Below the pieces are notes generated by a model. That model made no database searches and was not told the DNA's origin. It saw only the letters and a program-made list of their open reading frames with translations. A stretch of 64,000 bases of DNA from Nocardia africana NBRC 100379. Lineage in GTDB: Bacteria > Actinomycetota > Actinomycetes > Mycobacteriales > Mycobacteriaceae. The DNA lies in contig NZ_BDAV01000012.1 in the NCBI RefSeq assembly GCF_001612635.1, positions 248,001-312,000 of the forward strand. The letters are read 5' to 3'. Position 1 is the stretch's first letter. Every line of letters starts with the position of its first letter. The position numbers and the translations under genes were made by a program. Below, one piece after another: positions 45,427 to 54,574 of this stretch.

Positions 45427-46056
45427 GTGCCCGATACCGCGAAGTCCGAACCCGACCGCGCCCGGCGCAGCGAGAAGTCGCGGCAGGCGATTCTGGCGGC
45501 CACCCGCGCGTTGCTCTCCGAGGTCGGGTATCGGAAGGTCTCGATCGAGGCGATCGCCGCACGTGCGGGCGTCGGCAAACAGACGATCTATCGCTGGTGG
45601 CCGTCCAAGGGCGCGGTGATCTTCGAGTCCTTCCTCGACCTGAGCGAATCGGACGGGCAGGGCATCTCACTGCCGGACACCGGCGATATCGAGGCGGACC
45701 TGAAACTCGTGATGCGAGCGACGGTCGCCGAATTCGCCGATACGGAATTCGAGAAGCCCGTGCGGGCGCTCAACACCGAGATCATCAACGATCCGGAACT
45801 GGCCGCACAGTACGACCGGCAGTTGCGGCGTCCCGTCGACGACGCCAAGAAGGAACGGTTACGCAGCGCGCAGGCGGCGGGCCAGGTGCGCGCGGACGCC
45901 GACCTCGATCTGATGCTCGAAATGTTGTACGCCCCGCTGTATCAGCGGTGGCTGCTGCGGTACGGACCCCTCGACGACGCGTATGCCGATGCGCTGGTGG
46001 AGCTCACACTTCGCGCCTTCGGCCCTGAGTCACGAAACCGCCGGAGCGAGCGCTGA
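45427..46056 (+). CDS. TetR-family transcriptional regulator
   Basis: Regulator of 209 residues: N-terminal HTH (SIEAIAARAGVGKQTIYRWWPSKGAVI) and a C-terminal ligand domain of the TetR_C family (LNTEIINDPELAAQYDRQLRRP...). GTG start at 45427. The 116-bp gap to the divergent SDR gene contains the repeats described at 45331-45403; negative regulation of both genes is inferred. Confidence 0.9.
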   Translation: MPDTAKSEPDRARRSEKSRQAILAATRALLSEVGYRKVSIEAIAARAGVGKQTIYRWWPSKGAVIFESFLDLSESDGQGISLPDTGDIEADLKLVMRATVAEFADTEFEKPVRALNTEIINDPELAAQYDRQLRRPVDDAKKERLRSAQAAGQVRADADLDLMLEMLYAPLYQRWLLRYGPLDDAYADALVELTLRAFGPESRNRRSER

Positions 46057-46083
46057 TCCGCGGGCCGTACGCCGATATCGCCG

Positions 46084-47058
46084 TCAGTCCGGTGCGGCGG
46101 TGCGACCCTGCCCGAGGACGCCGATGACGGCGGCGAGCAACGTCAGTACGCAGCCGACGACGGTCAGCATCGACAGCCGGGTGCCCGTCGGCGCGACGAC
46201 ATCCAGTACCACCGAACCGATGAGCTGGCCGGACACCGAGGTCAGCCCGAACAGGAGCACCCCGATCCAGCGCACGATCAGCGCCGCCACCGCGATGAAG
46301 AAGACCCCGATCGCCCCGCCGAGATAGAGCCACGGTTCGGTGGGAAAGCCGGTGGGCCAACCGATCCGCGCGAGCTGCGCCGCCTCGACCACGAGCAGCC
46401 CCACGGTTCCGGTCGCGAAATTGATCGTCGTGGCCGGCACCGGCCCGCCGACGGTCGCCAGCCGCCCGTTGACCGCCTGCTGCCACGCCAGGCCGAGACC
46501 GGCCAGCGCGGGCAGCGCGATCAGCAGATAGGCCGCACCTCCACCGGAACCGGATACGCCGCCGGAGCGCCCCAGTGCGGCGACACAGACCGCACCGACC
46601 GCGAGTGCCGCCGCACCGAGTCGCACCGGCGTCACGGGCGTCACGCCGGCCGGTCCCACACCCAGCCGGTCCACGACGAGTCCGCTGGTCAATTGACCGG
46701 CGACCACGGCGATGGTGAAGGCGGTGACGCCGATCGTCGCCACGGACAAGCCTTGACACGCAACGAAGAACGCGCCGCACAGTCCGCCCAGCAGATGCCA
46801 CCACCGCAGCCGGCCGGCGTGCACCGACCGGCGGATCGCGGCCAGGCCCGCGCGCAGTCGCCCGCTGAAACCGCTGACGACGAGGAGCAGGAGCAGCCCC
46901 GAGCCGAAACTGATGACGGCGGCGGCGATTCCGTCGTTCAGCCGATCGCCGAGATCGCCGTTGATTCGCGCCTGGACCGCCACACCGGCGCCGCAGCACA
47001 GGCCCAGCAGCACGCCGATCCAGCGCCGCACGTCGGTTCGTTCACGGACTGCGGTCAT
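46084..47058 (-). CDS. DMT-family transporter with two DUF606/YdcZ repeats
   Basis: Membrane protein of 324 residues with ten hydrophobic helices arranged as two five-helix halves. The halves begin alike: GLCCGAGVAVQARINGDLGDRL in the first and ALAGLGLAWQQAVNGRLATVGG in the second, each followed by a NxxxG-containing helix (ISFGSG, INFATG). This is the doubled form of the DUF606 (YdcZ) family. ATG at 47058 or GTG at 47067. Substrate unknown; its 3' end faces the TetR gene. Confidence 0.82.
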   Translation of the reverse strand: MTAVRERTDVRRWIGVLLGLCCGAGVAVQARINGDLGDRLNDGIAAAVISFGSGLLLLLVVSGFSGRLRAGLAAIRRSVHAGRLRWWHLLGGLCGAFFVACQGLSVATIGVTAFTIAVVAGQLTSGLVVDRLGVGPAGVTPVTPVRLGAAALAVGAVCVAALGRSGGVSGSGGGAAYLLIALPALAGLGLAWQQAVNGRLATVGGPVPATTINFATGTVGLLVVEAAQLARIGWPTGFPTEPWLYLGGAIGVFFIAVAALIVRWIGVLLFGLTSVSGQLIGSVVLDVVAPTGTRLSMLTVVGCVLTLLAAVIGVLGQGRTAAPD

Positions 47059-47121
47059 ATCCGCCACGGTAGTTGGTCCGGACGAGCCGAAGCCGCGTCC
47101 CGGATCGCCCGGCGGAGCGGG

Positions 47122-49035
47122 TCAGCTCCGATGGTTCAGGCCCTCCGGGTCGAAACCGTTGTTGTCCACCGGAACCCAGCCCTTGGCGGCGAAATCCCGA
47201 TCGGTCGTCCCGGCGCCGACCAGCCCGCGGTTGGAGTTCATATCGCTGATCAGCTCGGAGACCGGGTGCGAATCGCTGTAGTGATAGCCCTGGGCGAGCG
47301 CGAAGCCGAGTTCGGTCAGCACGGCCGCCTGATATTCGGTTTCCACACCCTCGGCGATCACCTGCAGATCCAGCGACTTGCTCAGCGCCGCAATCACTCC
47401 CAGCAGCGGCGGCGCGGGCGAATCGGATCGGATCGCGGCGACGAAGGACTGGTCGACCTTGAGGATGTCGCTGGGGATGGTGGCCAACCGGCTCAGCGAG
47501 GAGTAGCCGGTGCCGAAATCGTCGATGGCGATGCGAACGCCGCTGTCGCGCAATTGGTGGAGATTCGCGATGGCGGTTTGGGATTCGGCGGCCAGTTCGC
47601 TCTCGGTGACCTCGAGGACGAGCTGCTCGGCGGGCCAGCCGGTGTCGGCGAGGATGCCCGAGACCCGGTCGGCGTAGTTGGTCTCGGCCAATTCGAGACC
47701 GCTGACGTTGACGTTGAGGGTCAGATCGAGCTGTGCGAAGGTCTGCTGCAGCCGGGCCGCATCCGCACACGCACGCCGCAGGACCAGCTCGTCGAGGTCG
47801 GAGATCAGGTCGTATTCCTCGGCGACCCGGATCAGTCCCTCGGTGGTCACGTCGGGCTGGGCATTGGACGACCAGCGCAGCAGGGCCTCCACCCCGACCG
47901 CCTGGGCACCGTCCTCACCGAGGCTCACGATGGGCTGGTAGTGCACGTCCAACGCACCCGTATCGATGGCCTCGCGCAGTTCGACCGCCAACGGCAGCTG
48001 CCGCGACGATTCCAGCACCGTGCGATTGCGCCCGGCCTGCTTGGCCCGGTACAGGCCCACATCGGCGCGACTGACCAGCAGCGATCCGGATTCGCCGGGC
48101 TGCCAGGAGGTGACACCCGCCGAACATCCCGTGGTGACCGCGGCGCGCAGCTGTTCGGTCAGCAGGATCGCGGCCTGTTCGGTGGTGTTGGGCAACAGCA
48201 GCGCGAACGCGTCGCCGCCGTATCGGGCCAGCACCTGATCCGGGCCCAGCAGCTTCGACCAGGTGTCGCCGACGCGCTGCAGTACGGCATCGCCGGCGCG
48301 ATGGCCGAGATGATCGTTGATCTTCTGGAACCGGTCCAGGTCCACCAGGACCAGAGCCAGCCCCTGACCGGTCCGCCCGGCATGTCCGATGGCGCTGTTG
48401 AGCGCGCGATCGAAACCGCGGCGGTTCAACAGCCCGGTGAGGGTGTCGATATCGGCATCGGAGGCCATCCGCGTGAGGATGCCGACCACGATGCCGACGC
48501 CGACCGTGATGCCGGCCGGGATGATGCCCGACCACCAGGGCAGACCCCGGGACGGCACCACCCACAGACACAGCACGACCGCGAACGCCACATGCGCCCC
48601 GGCGAGCCGCCAGGCGAAGAAGATCGCGGCATCGGCGGCGACGAAGACGTAGAAGGCGGCGAGCGTGATCGCGCCGACGGTGTTCGGGAACCAGTGCACG
48701 GCGATGGTGACCAGCACCGTCGCCACCGCGACATACCCGTGGTGCACCCAGTGCGGCTGGCGAGGCCCCCAGATCAGCAGGCTCACGCCGAGCAACAGCG
48801 CGACCAGGGCGGCCGAGCCGACCAGCGGGCGGTTGCCCTCGTTTCCCGGTGCGATGGCAGTGATCAGCAGGCCCAGGACCCCACCCATGACGTAGAACGC
48901 CCCGGTGGTCCGAGCCATGACCATTGCCGTCGCCAGCGCCGATGCCGCCCGAACCTGCGTGCGGGTATCGCCGCGAGACCCGAGTCCTCGCACGCCGTCC
49001 AGCCTAGACAACGCGGTGCATAGCAGTAGTGACAA
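47122..49035 (-). CDS. GGDEF/EAL c-di-GMP protein with degenerate GGDEF motif
   Basis: Membrane-bound second-messenger protein of up to 637 residues. Six or so N-terminal hydrophobic helices (to about residue 190) precede a GGDEF domain (DIDTLTGLLNRRGFD ... RYGGDAFALLLP) and an EAL domain. In the GGDEF motif the second acidic residue is Ala (GGDAF), which should cripple cyclase activity. The EAL domain keeps its key residues: VEALLRW, NVNVSG, LEVTESEL, IDDFGTGYSSL, LKVDQSF and AEGVE, so phosphodiesterase activity is expected. The start is uncertain: GTG 49035, GTG 48993 or ATG 48924. Confidence 0.88.
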   Translation of the reverse strand: MSLLLCTALSRLDGVRGLGSRGDTRTQVRAASALATAMVMARTTGAFYVMGGVLGLLITAIAPGNEGNRPLVGSAALVALLLGVSLLIWGPRQPHWVHHGYVAVATVLVTIAVHWFPNTVGAITLAAFYVFVAADAAIFFAWRLAGAHVAFAVVLCLWVVPSRGLPWWSGIIPAGITVGVGIVVGILTRMASDADIDTLTGLLNRRGFDRALNSAIGHAGRTGQGLALVLVDLDRFQKINDHLGHRAGDAVLQRVGDTWSKLLGPDQVLARYGGDAFALLLPNTTEQAAILLTEQLRAAVTTGCSAGVTSWQPGESGSLLVSRADVGLYRAKQAGRNRTVLESSRQLPLAVELREAIDTGALDVHYQPIVSLGEDGAQAVGVEALLRWSSNAQPDVTTEGLIRVAEEYDLISDLDELVLRRACADAARLQQTFAQLDLTLNVNVSGLELAETNYADRVSGILADTGWPAEQLVLEVTESELAAESQTAIANLHQLRDSGVRIAIDDFGTGYSSLSRLATIPSDILKVDQSFVAAIRSDSPAPPLLGVIAALSKSLDLQVIAEGVETEYQAAVLTELGFALAQGYHYSDSHPVSELISDMNSNRGLVGAGTTDRDFAAKGWVPVDNNGFDPEGLNHRS

Positions 49036-49125
49036 CCGCCGGATTCGAGGCCGAAGTCACCGCGGCCGCGCCGCGAACATCCCAGCGGCGCCGCGGCAAC
49101 CGTCATCGCGGCGGTGTCGCGATCA

Positions 49126-50388
49126 CTACCGCGGCGGCTCGAGCACCTCGCGGCCCACGAACGGGACCAGCGCGGCGGGCACCCGGACCGAGCCGTCGGC
49201 CTGCTGGTGATTTTCCAGCAACGCGACGATCCAGCGCGTGGTCGCCAGGGTGCCGTTGAGGGTCGCGGCGATCTGCGGCTTGCCGTTCTCGTCCCGGTAG
49301 CGCACCGACAGGCGGCGGGCCTGGAAGGTGGTGCAGTTCGAGGTCGAGGTGAGCTCGCGATAGGTCTGCTGGGTCGGCACCCAGGCCTCGCAGTCGAATT
49401 TGCGAGCGGCCGAGCTGCCGAGATCACCGCCTGCCACATCGATGACCCGATACGGGACCTCGATCGCGGCGAGCATCTCCTTCTCCCAGTTCAGCAGGCG
49501 GCGATGTTCGGCGTCGGCGTCCTCGGGCCGGCAGTAGACGAACATCTCGACCTTGTCGAACTGGTGCACGCGGATGATGCCGCGGGTGTCCTTGCCGTAG
49601 CTGCCGGCCTCGCGGCGGAAGCACGACGACCAGCCGGCATAGCGCTTCGGCCCGTCGCTCAGGTCGAGGATCTCGCCCGAGTGGTAGCCGGCCAGCGGCA
49701 CCTCGGAGGTGCCGACCAGGTACAGATCGTCGTCGTCGAGGTGATAGACCTCGGCCGAATGCTGGCCCAGGAAGCCCGTTCCGGCCATGATCTCCGGGCG
49801 CACCAGCACCGGCGGGATCATCATGGTGAAACCGTTGGCGACCGCGCGCTGGGCGGCCAGTTGCAGCAGGCCCAGTTGCAGCAGGGCGCCGTAGCCGGTC
49901 AGGAAGTAGAAGCGGGCGCCCGAGACCTTGGCGCCACGTTCCATGTCGATCAGTCCGAGCGACTCGCCCAGGTCGAGATGATCGCGCGGCGAGAAGTCGA
50001 ATTCGGTGGGCGTGCCCACTGTTTCGAGCAGAACGAAATCGTCCTCGCCGCCGGCGGGCGCGCCCTCCTGCACGACGTTCGAGATCGCGCGGTGGGCGGT
50101 GTCGAGTTCGGCGTCGGCGGCGTTCTCGGCGGCCTCGGCCTCCTTCACCTTCGCCGACAGCTCCTGCGCATGCGCCAGCAGCGTCGTGCGCTCCTCCGGG
50201 GACGCCTTGCCGACCTTCTTGCCCAGCGCCTTCTGCTCGGCGCGCAGGTTGTCCGCCGTCGCGACCGCGGCGCGGCGGGCGGCATCCGCCTCGAGCAGGG
50301 CGTCCACCAGCGCCGGGTCCTCACCGCGGGCACGCTGCGAGGCACGGACCGCTTCGGGATTCTCGCGCAGGAATCGGAGGTCGATCAT
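49126..50388 (-). CDS. serS: Seryl-tRNA synthetase
   Basis: Class II synthetase of 420 residues that charges tRNA-Ser. MIDLRFLRENPEAVRASQRARGEDPALVD opens the N-terminal coiled-coil arm (about 27-105); the catalytic core has motif 2 SSCFRREAGSYGKDTRGIIRVHQF and motif 3 NGTLATTRWIVALLEN. Length is standard. ATG at 50388 is chosen over the one-codon-longer frame. Its position next to the Rv3835- and Rv3836-like genes equals Rv3834c in M. tuberculosis. Confidence 0.97.
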   Translation of the reverse strand: MIDLRFLRENPEAVRASQRARGEDPALVDALLEADAARRAAVATADNLRAEQKALGKKVGKASPEERTTLLAHAQELSAKVKEAEAAENAADAELDTAHRAISNVVQEGAPAGGEDDFVLLETVGTPTEFDFSPRDHLDLGESLGLIDMERGAKVSGARFYFLTGYGALLQLGLLQLAAQRAVANGFTMMIPPVLVRPEIMAGTGFLGQHSAEVYHLDDDDLYLVGTSEVPLAGYHSGEILDLSDGPKRYAGWSSCFRREAGSYGKDTRGIIRVHQFDKVEMFVYCRPEDADAEHRRLLNWEKEMLAAIEVPYRVIDVAGGDLGSSAARKFDCEAWVPTQQTYRELTSTSNCTTFQARRLSVRYRDENGKPQIAATLNGTLATTRWIVALLENHQQADGSVRVPAALVPFVGREVLEPPR

Positions 50389-50493
50389 GGGCAATCAGCC
50401 TAGTGGGAGGTGTCCACCGCATTTTCTGTGGATCCGGTGAAATCCGAACCGATCATGGCAGGCCTCGCGCGGGGCCTGCCATGATGGACGGCG

Positions 50494-51651
50494 ATGTCCT
50501 CCGACGATGGGGCGCCAGCGGCGCCGGAACCGGGAAACGAAGAATCCGACATGCCTCGCCGCAGGCGTGCCGGGGCGAACCGTCGCCGCCCGTCGCCGGG
50601 CGCCGGGAAACGCTTCGGCCAGGACGGCAAGGCGCTGCATCCGCACCGGTTGCGATGGGGATTGCTCGCGGTCGCCGTCGGTGCCGTGGTGGCGGCGCTG
50701 GTGACGCTGTCCATCTCGGGGTTTCGCAGTTCGCACGGGCTGGAGGTGCACGATCCCGGTTCGGGCAAACCACCCGCCGGTCGCGCCGACGCCGCCTTCG
50801 GCGCCGCCAAGACCGGCGACTGCCTCACCTGGACCAGCACCAAAACCCTGGATCTGACCAAGGTCAACTGCGCCGACAAACATCTGTTCGAGGTCACCGC
50901 CGACATCGACCTGAGCAAATATCCGGGCCGCGAGTTCGGGCCGGGCTCGGCCTTCCCCGATTCGCTGCGCTTCGGCGAACTGCGCGACGAACACTGCGCA
51001 TCGGCCGCGGCCGCCTATCTCGGCGGCCGGCTCGACCCCCGGGGGCGGTTCGTGGTCGGCATGGTCAACCCGGGCGAACCGGGCTGGCGCAACGGCGATC
51101 GGACCATCCGGTGCGGGTTGCAGTTGGTGAGCGCCACGGGCAGCGCGACACAGCAGACCGTCGGCCGGGTGCGTGACAGCGACCAGTCCCGCGTCTTCGA
51201 TCCGGGCACCTGCATCGGCATCAATCAGAACCTGCCGACCAACGAGCCGGTGCCCTGCGGCCAGCCGCACGCCTACGAGGTGATGTCGACAGTGGATCTC
51301 GGCACCCACTTCACCGGCGGGCCGCCGGCGAACGCCGATCAGGACAAGTTCATGCAGGACGAATGTGCCCGCGCCGCAGGCGATTACCTCGGCGGTCAGG
51401 ACGCGTTGATCAACAAGACGCTGACCATCTTCTGGGACAACCTCGACGCCCGCAGCTGGCTGGTCGGCAGCCACAAGCTGAATTGCCTGGTGGGCAAGGG
51501 CTCTCAGGACGGTTTCGCGACGATCACCGGCTCGGCCAAGGGCGATGTGCTGATCGACGGCCAGGCCCCGGTGCCGCCGCCGAGTTCCGGGCGTTCCACC
51601 CCGGCGCCGCTGCCGGGCGCGGCTCCCGCGCCGATTCCGCCGCAGCGCTGA
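50494..51651 (+). CDS. Septum-formation-family membrane protein (Rv3835-like)
   Basis: Protein of 385 residues with a basic, disordered N-terminus (PRRRRAGANRRRPSPGAGKR), one transmembrane helix (about residues 56-77) and two copies of an extracellular Cys-containing domain: GDCLTWTSTKTLDLTKVNCADKHLFEV and GTCIGINQNLPTNEPVPCGQPHAYEV, each followed by C(A/R)xAAxxYLGG. This is the septum-formation domain pattern. A Pro/Ser tail ends it. The link to division is by family name only. The zincin gene follows after 4 bp. Confidence 0.82.
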   Translation: MSSDDGAPAAPEPGNEESDMPRRRRAGANRRRPSPGAGKRFGQDGKALHPHRLRWGLLAVAVGAVVAALVTLSISGFRSSHGLEVHDPGSGKPPAGRADAAFGAAKTGDCLTWTSTKTLDLTKVNCADKHLFEVTADIDLSKYPGREFGPGSAFPDSLRFGELRDEHCASAAAAYLGGRLDPRGRFVVGMVNPGEPGWRNGDRTIRCGLQLVSATGSATQQTVGRVRDSDQSRVFDPGTCIGINQNLPTNEPVPCGQPHAYEVMSTVDLGTHFTGGPPANADQDKFMQDECARAAGDYLGGQDALINKTLTIFWDNLDARSWLVGSHKLNCLVGKGSQDGFATITGSAKGDVLIDGQAPVPPPSSGRSTPAPLPGAAPAPIPPQR

Positions 51652-51655
51652 CGCC

Positions 51656-52009
51656 ATGCCGGTGTCGATGTCGGAGAGCCGGTTCGAAGAACTGGTCGGC
51701 GATGCGCTGGATACGATTCCGGCCGCACTCACCCAGGCCATCGAGAACGTGGTGGTGCTGATCGAAGCCCGCAATCCCGATGATCCGCATCTGCTCGGGC
51801 TGTATCACGGCATCGCCCTGACCGACCGGGTGGACAGTCAGTACGGCGGCGCGCTACCGGACACCGTCACCATCTACCGCGACACGATTCTGGAAATGTG
51901 CGACGACGAACGGCAGGTCGTCGAAGAAGTGGCCATCACCGTGATCCATGAGATAGCTCACTATTTCGGCATTGACGAAGAACGACTGCATCAGCTGGGA
52001 TGGGGCTAG
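51656..52009 (+). CDS. Small zincin metallopeptidase (Rv3836-like)
   Basis: Protein of 117 residues with the zinc-protease motif HEIAHYFGID (H98, E99, H102) close to the C-terminus, preceded by VVEEVAITVI. This is the small predicted Zn-dependent protease family related to the minimal gluzincins. It lies 4 bp after the septum-formation gene and is likely co-translated with it. Either the first ATG (51656) or the fifth codon could start it. No substrate is known. Confidence 0.85.
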   Translation: MPVSMSESRFEELVGDALDTIPAALTQAIENVVVLIEARNPDDPHLLGLYHGIALTDRVDSQYGGALPDTVTIYRDTILEMCDDERQVVEEVAITVIHEIAHYFGIDEERLHQLGWG

Positions 52010-52208
52010 TTTTTACACGCGTAGCGGGTAAAGTCGAATCGATTCGTGACTCGAGGGAACCGAACCGGGGGCCGTCGCGTCCAATCATCTCGTAGGGGGA
52101 ATTCTCGTGGTTCCACCGACGGGTCTGCCGGATCCTCTGTGCCGGAACAGCACTGGGGGCCGGACAGCCTCGACACTTGCATAGCCGCCACAAGAAGGAG
52201 TTCGAGTC

Positions 52209-52520
52209 ATGGTTGGTTTGCTCGGTGTACAGCCCGAAGTCGTTCTGGCGGCCTCGGCGGAACTCGATCTGCTCGCCGAACGTCTCACGGCCGCCACTGC
52301 TTTGAGCGGTCCGGCCACCCACGTCGTCCCCGCCGGCGCCGAAGAGGTCTCCGTCGCCGCGGCAACCCACCTGAACGAGGGCGCTCTCAGCCACGACCGC
52401 GCGGCCGCGCAGGCCATCCTCGAATTGCATCACGCGGCCGCGATCCTGCGTCAGCAGCTGGCCTCGTACATCGCCCAGGACGCGGTCAACGCGGCCGGCA
52501 CCGCCGCCATTCAGTTCTGA
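52209..52520 (+). CDS. PE-family protein (type VII secretion substrate)
   Basis: Protein of 103 residues, essentially a bare PE domain: QPE at 8-10, two Ala-rich amphipathic helices, VVPAGAEEVS in the turn where mycobacterial PE proteins have VVPAAADEVS, and the secretion motif YxxxD (Y87-I-A-Q-D91) after helix 2. ATG at 52209 follows AAGGAG. It is followed after 44 bp by a PPE-like gene and then espG, the standard order PE-PPE-EspG. In mycobacteria such pairs form heterodimers handed to ESX systems. The 200-bp region upstream holds its promoter; I did not identify the boxes with confidence. Confidence 0.86.
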   Translation: MVGLLGVQPEVVLAASAELDLLAERLTAATALSGPATHVVPAGAEEVSVAAATHLNEGALSHDRAAAQAILELHHAAAILRQQLASYIAQDAVNAAGTAAIQF

Positions 52521-52564
52521 CCGGCGCCGATCCTTCACCACACCATTCGTTCAGGGGAGAGACA

Positions 52565-53740
52565 ATGTCTGCAGGGATCACCGGAATCTACTGGCTGCCC
52601 CGGCTCGCCGAGGGCAACTCGAGTTTGCTGACGGCGGGTCCGCACGCCGTTCCGGCCGCTGCCGCGGCCACGGCCTGGGGCGGGCTGACGGCGGCTTGGG
52701 TCGACGCGACCGCGACCGTCACCCGGGTCATGGCCGAACTGGGTGTCGGCATGATCGGCCTCAACGGCGCCGTCGCACTGACCAAACTCGCCGGCTTCAC
52801 CGGCTGGGCCGAACAGCAGGGCGTGCAGGCGGCGGCGATGGCGGCCAAGGCCTCAGCACACGCCACCGCCAATACCGTTGCCACGCTTGCCATGCCGAGC
52901 CTGCCGGAAATCGCCGCGGTGGATGCCGCGCGCGTGGCGGCGCATGCCCACGGCGGCGATCTGGACGGTAGCGCCGAGGCGGCCGAAGCCGCCAAGGCCG
53001 CACTGGATGTGCAGGCCGCGCTGGTCATGGACACCTATGAATCCACGGTCGAGGCCATGACGGCGACTCCGGCCGAATTCCTGACGCCGCCGCCGATCGC
53101 GGCCGGCGCCGGACTGGCCGACAGCGGCGCCGAGGCGGCTTCGCAGAACACAAGCAGCGACCCGGTGCAGACCGCCATCGGTGTGGCACAGGCGCTCGCG
53201 ACCGATCCGGGCGTGGTCAGCGCCGCTACCCAGGCGGCCAATGTCGCCGGATCGGTGGCCTCGACGGGCGTGTCCACGGTGGGCAATGTGGCCGGTACCG
53301 CGATCGCCGCGGCCACCAGCCATGCCGCACCGGCCGCGAGCATGTCCCCGATGATGATGGGCGGCCTGGGTGGTGTCGCCGCCGCCGGTGGCGCCGCGGC
53401 CGCCACTCGTGCCGTGTCCTTCGGTGGAAGCACCGTCGGTATCGGCAACGGTGCCGGCACACTGCAGCTCCCCGAAGGCTGGGGCGCCGGCAATGTCATC
53501 GGTGGTCCGGCCGCGACCGCGCCGGTGGCGGAGTCGGCACCCGTCGCGCAGATGGGAGCACCGGCGCCGGCCCGCGCGAACAACGCCGCCGGTAACCCGC
53601 TGCTGGGTCGTCAGGTGGACAGCGACGACGACGAGGGCGAGCACCAGGGCAACGACTACCTGCGGGGTGAGCACTTCGCCGACGGCCGGGTCATCGCGCC
53701 CGGTGTCATCGGAGCGGACCCGGTCGTGGGAGCGCGCTAA
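52565..53740 (+). CDS. PPE-family protein with acidic C-terminal tail
   Basis: Protein of 391 residues. The N-terminal 190 residues are Ala-rich helices of PPE type (IYWLPRLAEGNSSLLTAGPH, AATAWGGLTAAWVDATATV, DTYESTVEAMTATPAEFLTPPP). The WxG turn expected in PPE proteins is replaced by MIGLNG. The middle is low-complexity Ala/Gly/Val (repeats of VAGSVAS, GGLGGVAAAGGAAAA), and the end is acidic and conserved-looking (DSDDDEGEHQ, then DYLRGEHFADGRVIAPGVIG), containing a YxxxE. ATG at 52565 with GGGGAGAG upstream; the frame is open to 52046 but only this start gives a PPE-like N-terminus. Confidence 0.82.
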   Translation: MSAGITGIYWLPRLAEGNSSLLTAGPHAVPAAAAATAWGGLTAAWVDATATVTRVMAELGVGMIGLNGAVALTKLAGFTGWAEQQGVQAAAMAAKASAHATANTVATLAMPSLPEIAAVDAARVAAHAHGGDLDGSAEAAEAAKAALDVQAALVMDTYESTVEAMTATPAEFLTPPPIAAGAGLADSGAEAASQNTSSDPVQTAIGVAQALATDPGVVSAATQAANVAGSVASTGVSTVGNVAGTAIAAATSHAAPAASMSPMMMGGLGGVAAAGGAAAATRAVSFGGSTVGIGNGAGTLQLPEGWGAGNVIGGPAATAPVAESAPVAQMGAPAPARANNAAGNPLLGRQVDSDDDEGEHQGNDYLRGEHFADGRVIAPGVIGADPVVGAR

Positions 53741-54574
53741 GTGACCGTACTCGGCGACGGCCGCGGTCCGTCGATGCTCGAGTCCGTCGTGTTGTCGCTC
53801 GACGAGATGCAGTTTCTGCTCGAGAAACTGGAGATCGACGAGGTGCCGGTCGTGCTCAACGCGATGGGCCGCTACGACAACGTCGTCGACCACGACCGGG
53901 CGATGACCGCGGCCGCCGAATCGCTCACCGCGCGTGGGCTACTGGTCGACGACGTCGTCCATCACGACCTGGAAGACCGGCTGCGCGGGCTGTACCGCCC
54001 GCACTGGGTGATCTCGATGCGCTGGTACGTCGGCGACCGGGTGAACCGATTCTGCCTCGCCAAGGGCGACAACCTCGACGTCGTCGCCCTGCGCGGGCCG
54101 AATTCCTACACCATCGACGAGGCCGGACACGACCTGCCGGACACGATCATGGCGGCGCTGGGTCCGGCGGAGGCGCTCGAGCTCAGCGGAATGAACGTCC
54201 TGACCGAGGAACTCAAGCCGATTCTCGGTGATGCCGGGGATGCCGCGACCACCGCGCAGCGCCTGGGCCGGGTGGGGCGGCCGCCCCGCGACGCGCAGGC
54301 GCTGGCCTCGGCACTGGTCGAAATCCATTCGCACGCGTCGATCGTCGGTGTGGTCTACAACGATGCCAGCCGCGACATCTCCGACGGGATGATCGCGGTG
54401 TACAACACCCGCAACGGGCGGTTCATCGGGGTCACCACCCGCTCCGACGACGAGGTCATGTGGACCTCGCTGGCAAGTGGGACACCGGGCCGGTTGCGGA
54501 CCGCGATCAAGGACCTCATCGAAAAGCTTCCGCTGCGTGAGGATTTCAAGCCGACGACGCCCGGAGTCGGCTAA
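53741..54574 (+). CDS. espG: EspG-family chaperone for PE/PPE proteins
   Basis: Cytosolic protein of 277 residues of the EspG family, which binds the tip of the PPE subunit and keeps PE-PPE pairs soluble before secretion. Family-like features: VVLSLDEMQFLLEKLEIDEVPVVLNAMG at the N-terminus, GLYRPHWVISMRWYVGDRVNRFCLAKGDN, and C-terminal GRFIGVTTRSDDEVMWTSLASGTPGRLRTAI. The GTG start directly follows the PPE stop codon (TAAGTG), so it is translationally coupled to its likely client. The stop overlaps the convergent phosphoglycerate-mutase gene. Confidence 0.86.
   Translation: MTVLGDGRGPSMLESVVLSLDEMQFLLEKLEIDEVPVVLNAMGRYDNVVDHDRAMTAAAESLTARGLLVDDVVHHDLEDRLRGLYRPHWVISMRWYVGDRVNRFCLAKGDNLDVVALRGPNSYTIDEAGHDLPDTIMAALGPAEALELSGMNVLTEELKPILGDAGDAATTAQRLGRVGRPPRDAQALASALVEIHSHASIVGVVYNDASRDISDGMIAVYNTRNGRFIGVTTRSDDEVMWTSLASGTPGRLRTAIKDLIEKLPLREDFKPTTPGVG

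Noticed and set aside
52046..52564. N-terminal extension of the PPE open frame
   Set aside because: It overlaps the PE gene in another frame and is Arg/Ser-rich; the PPE N-terminus and a ribosome site are at 52565.
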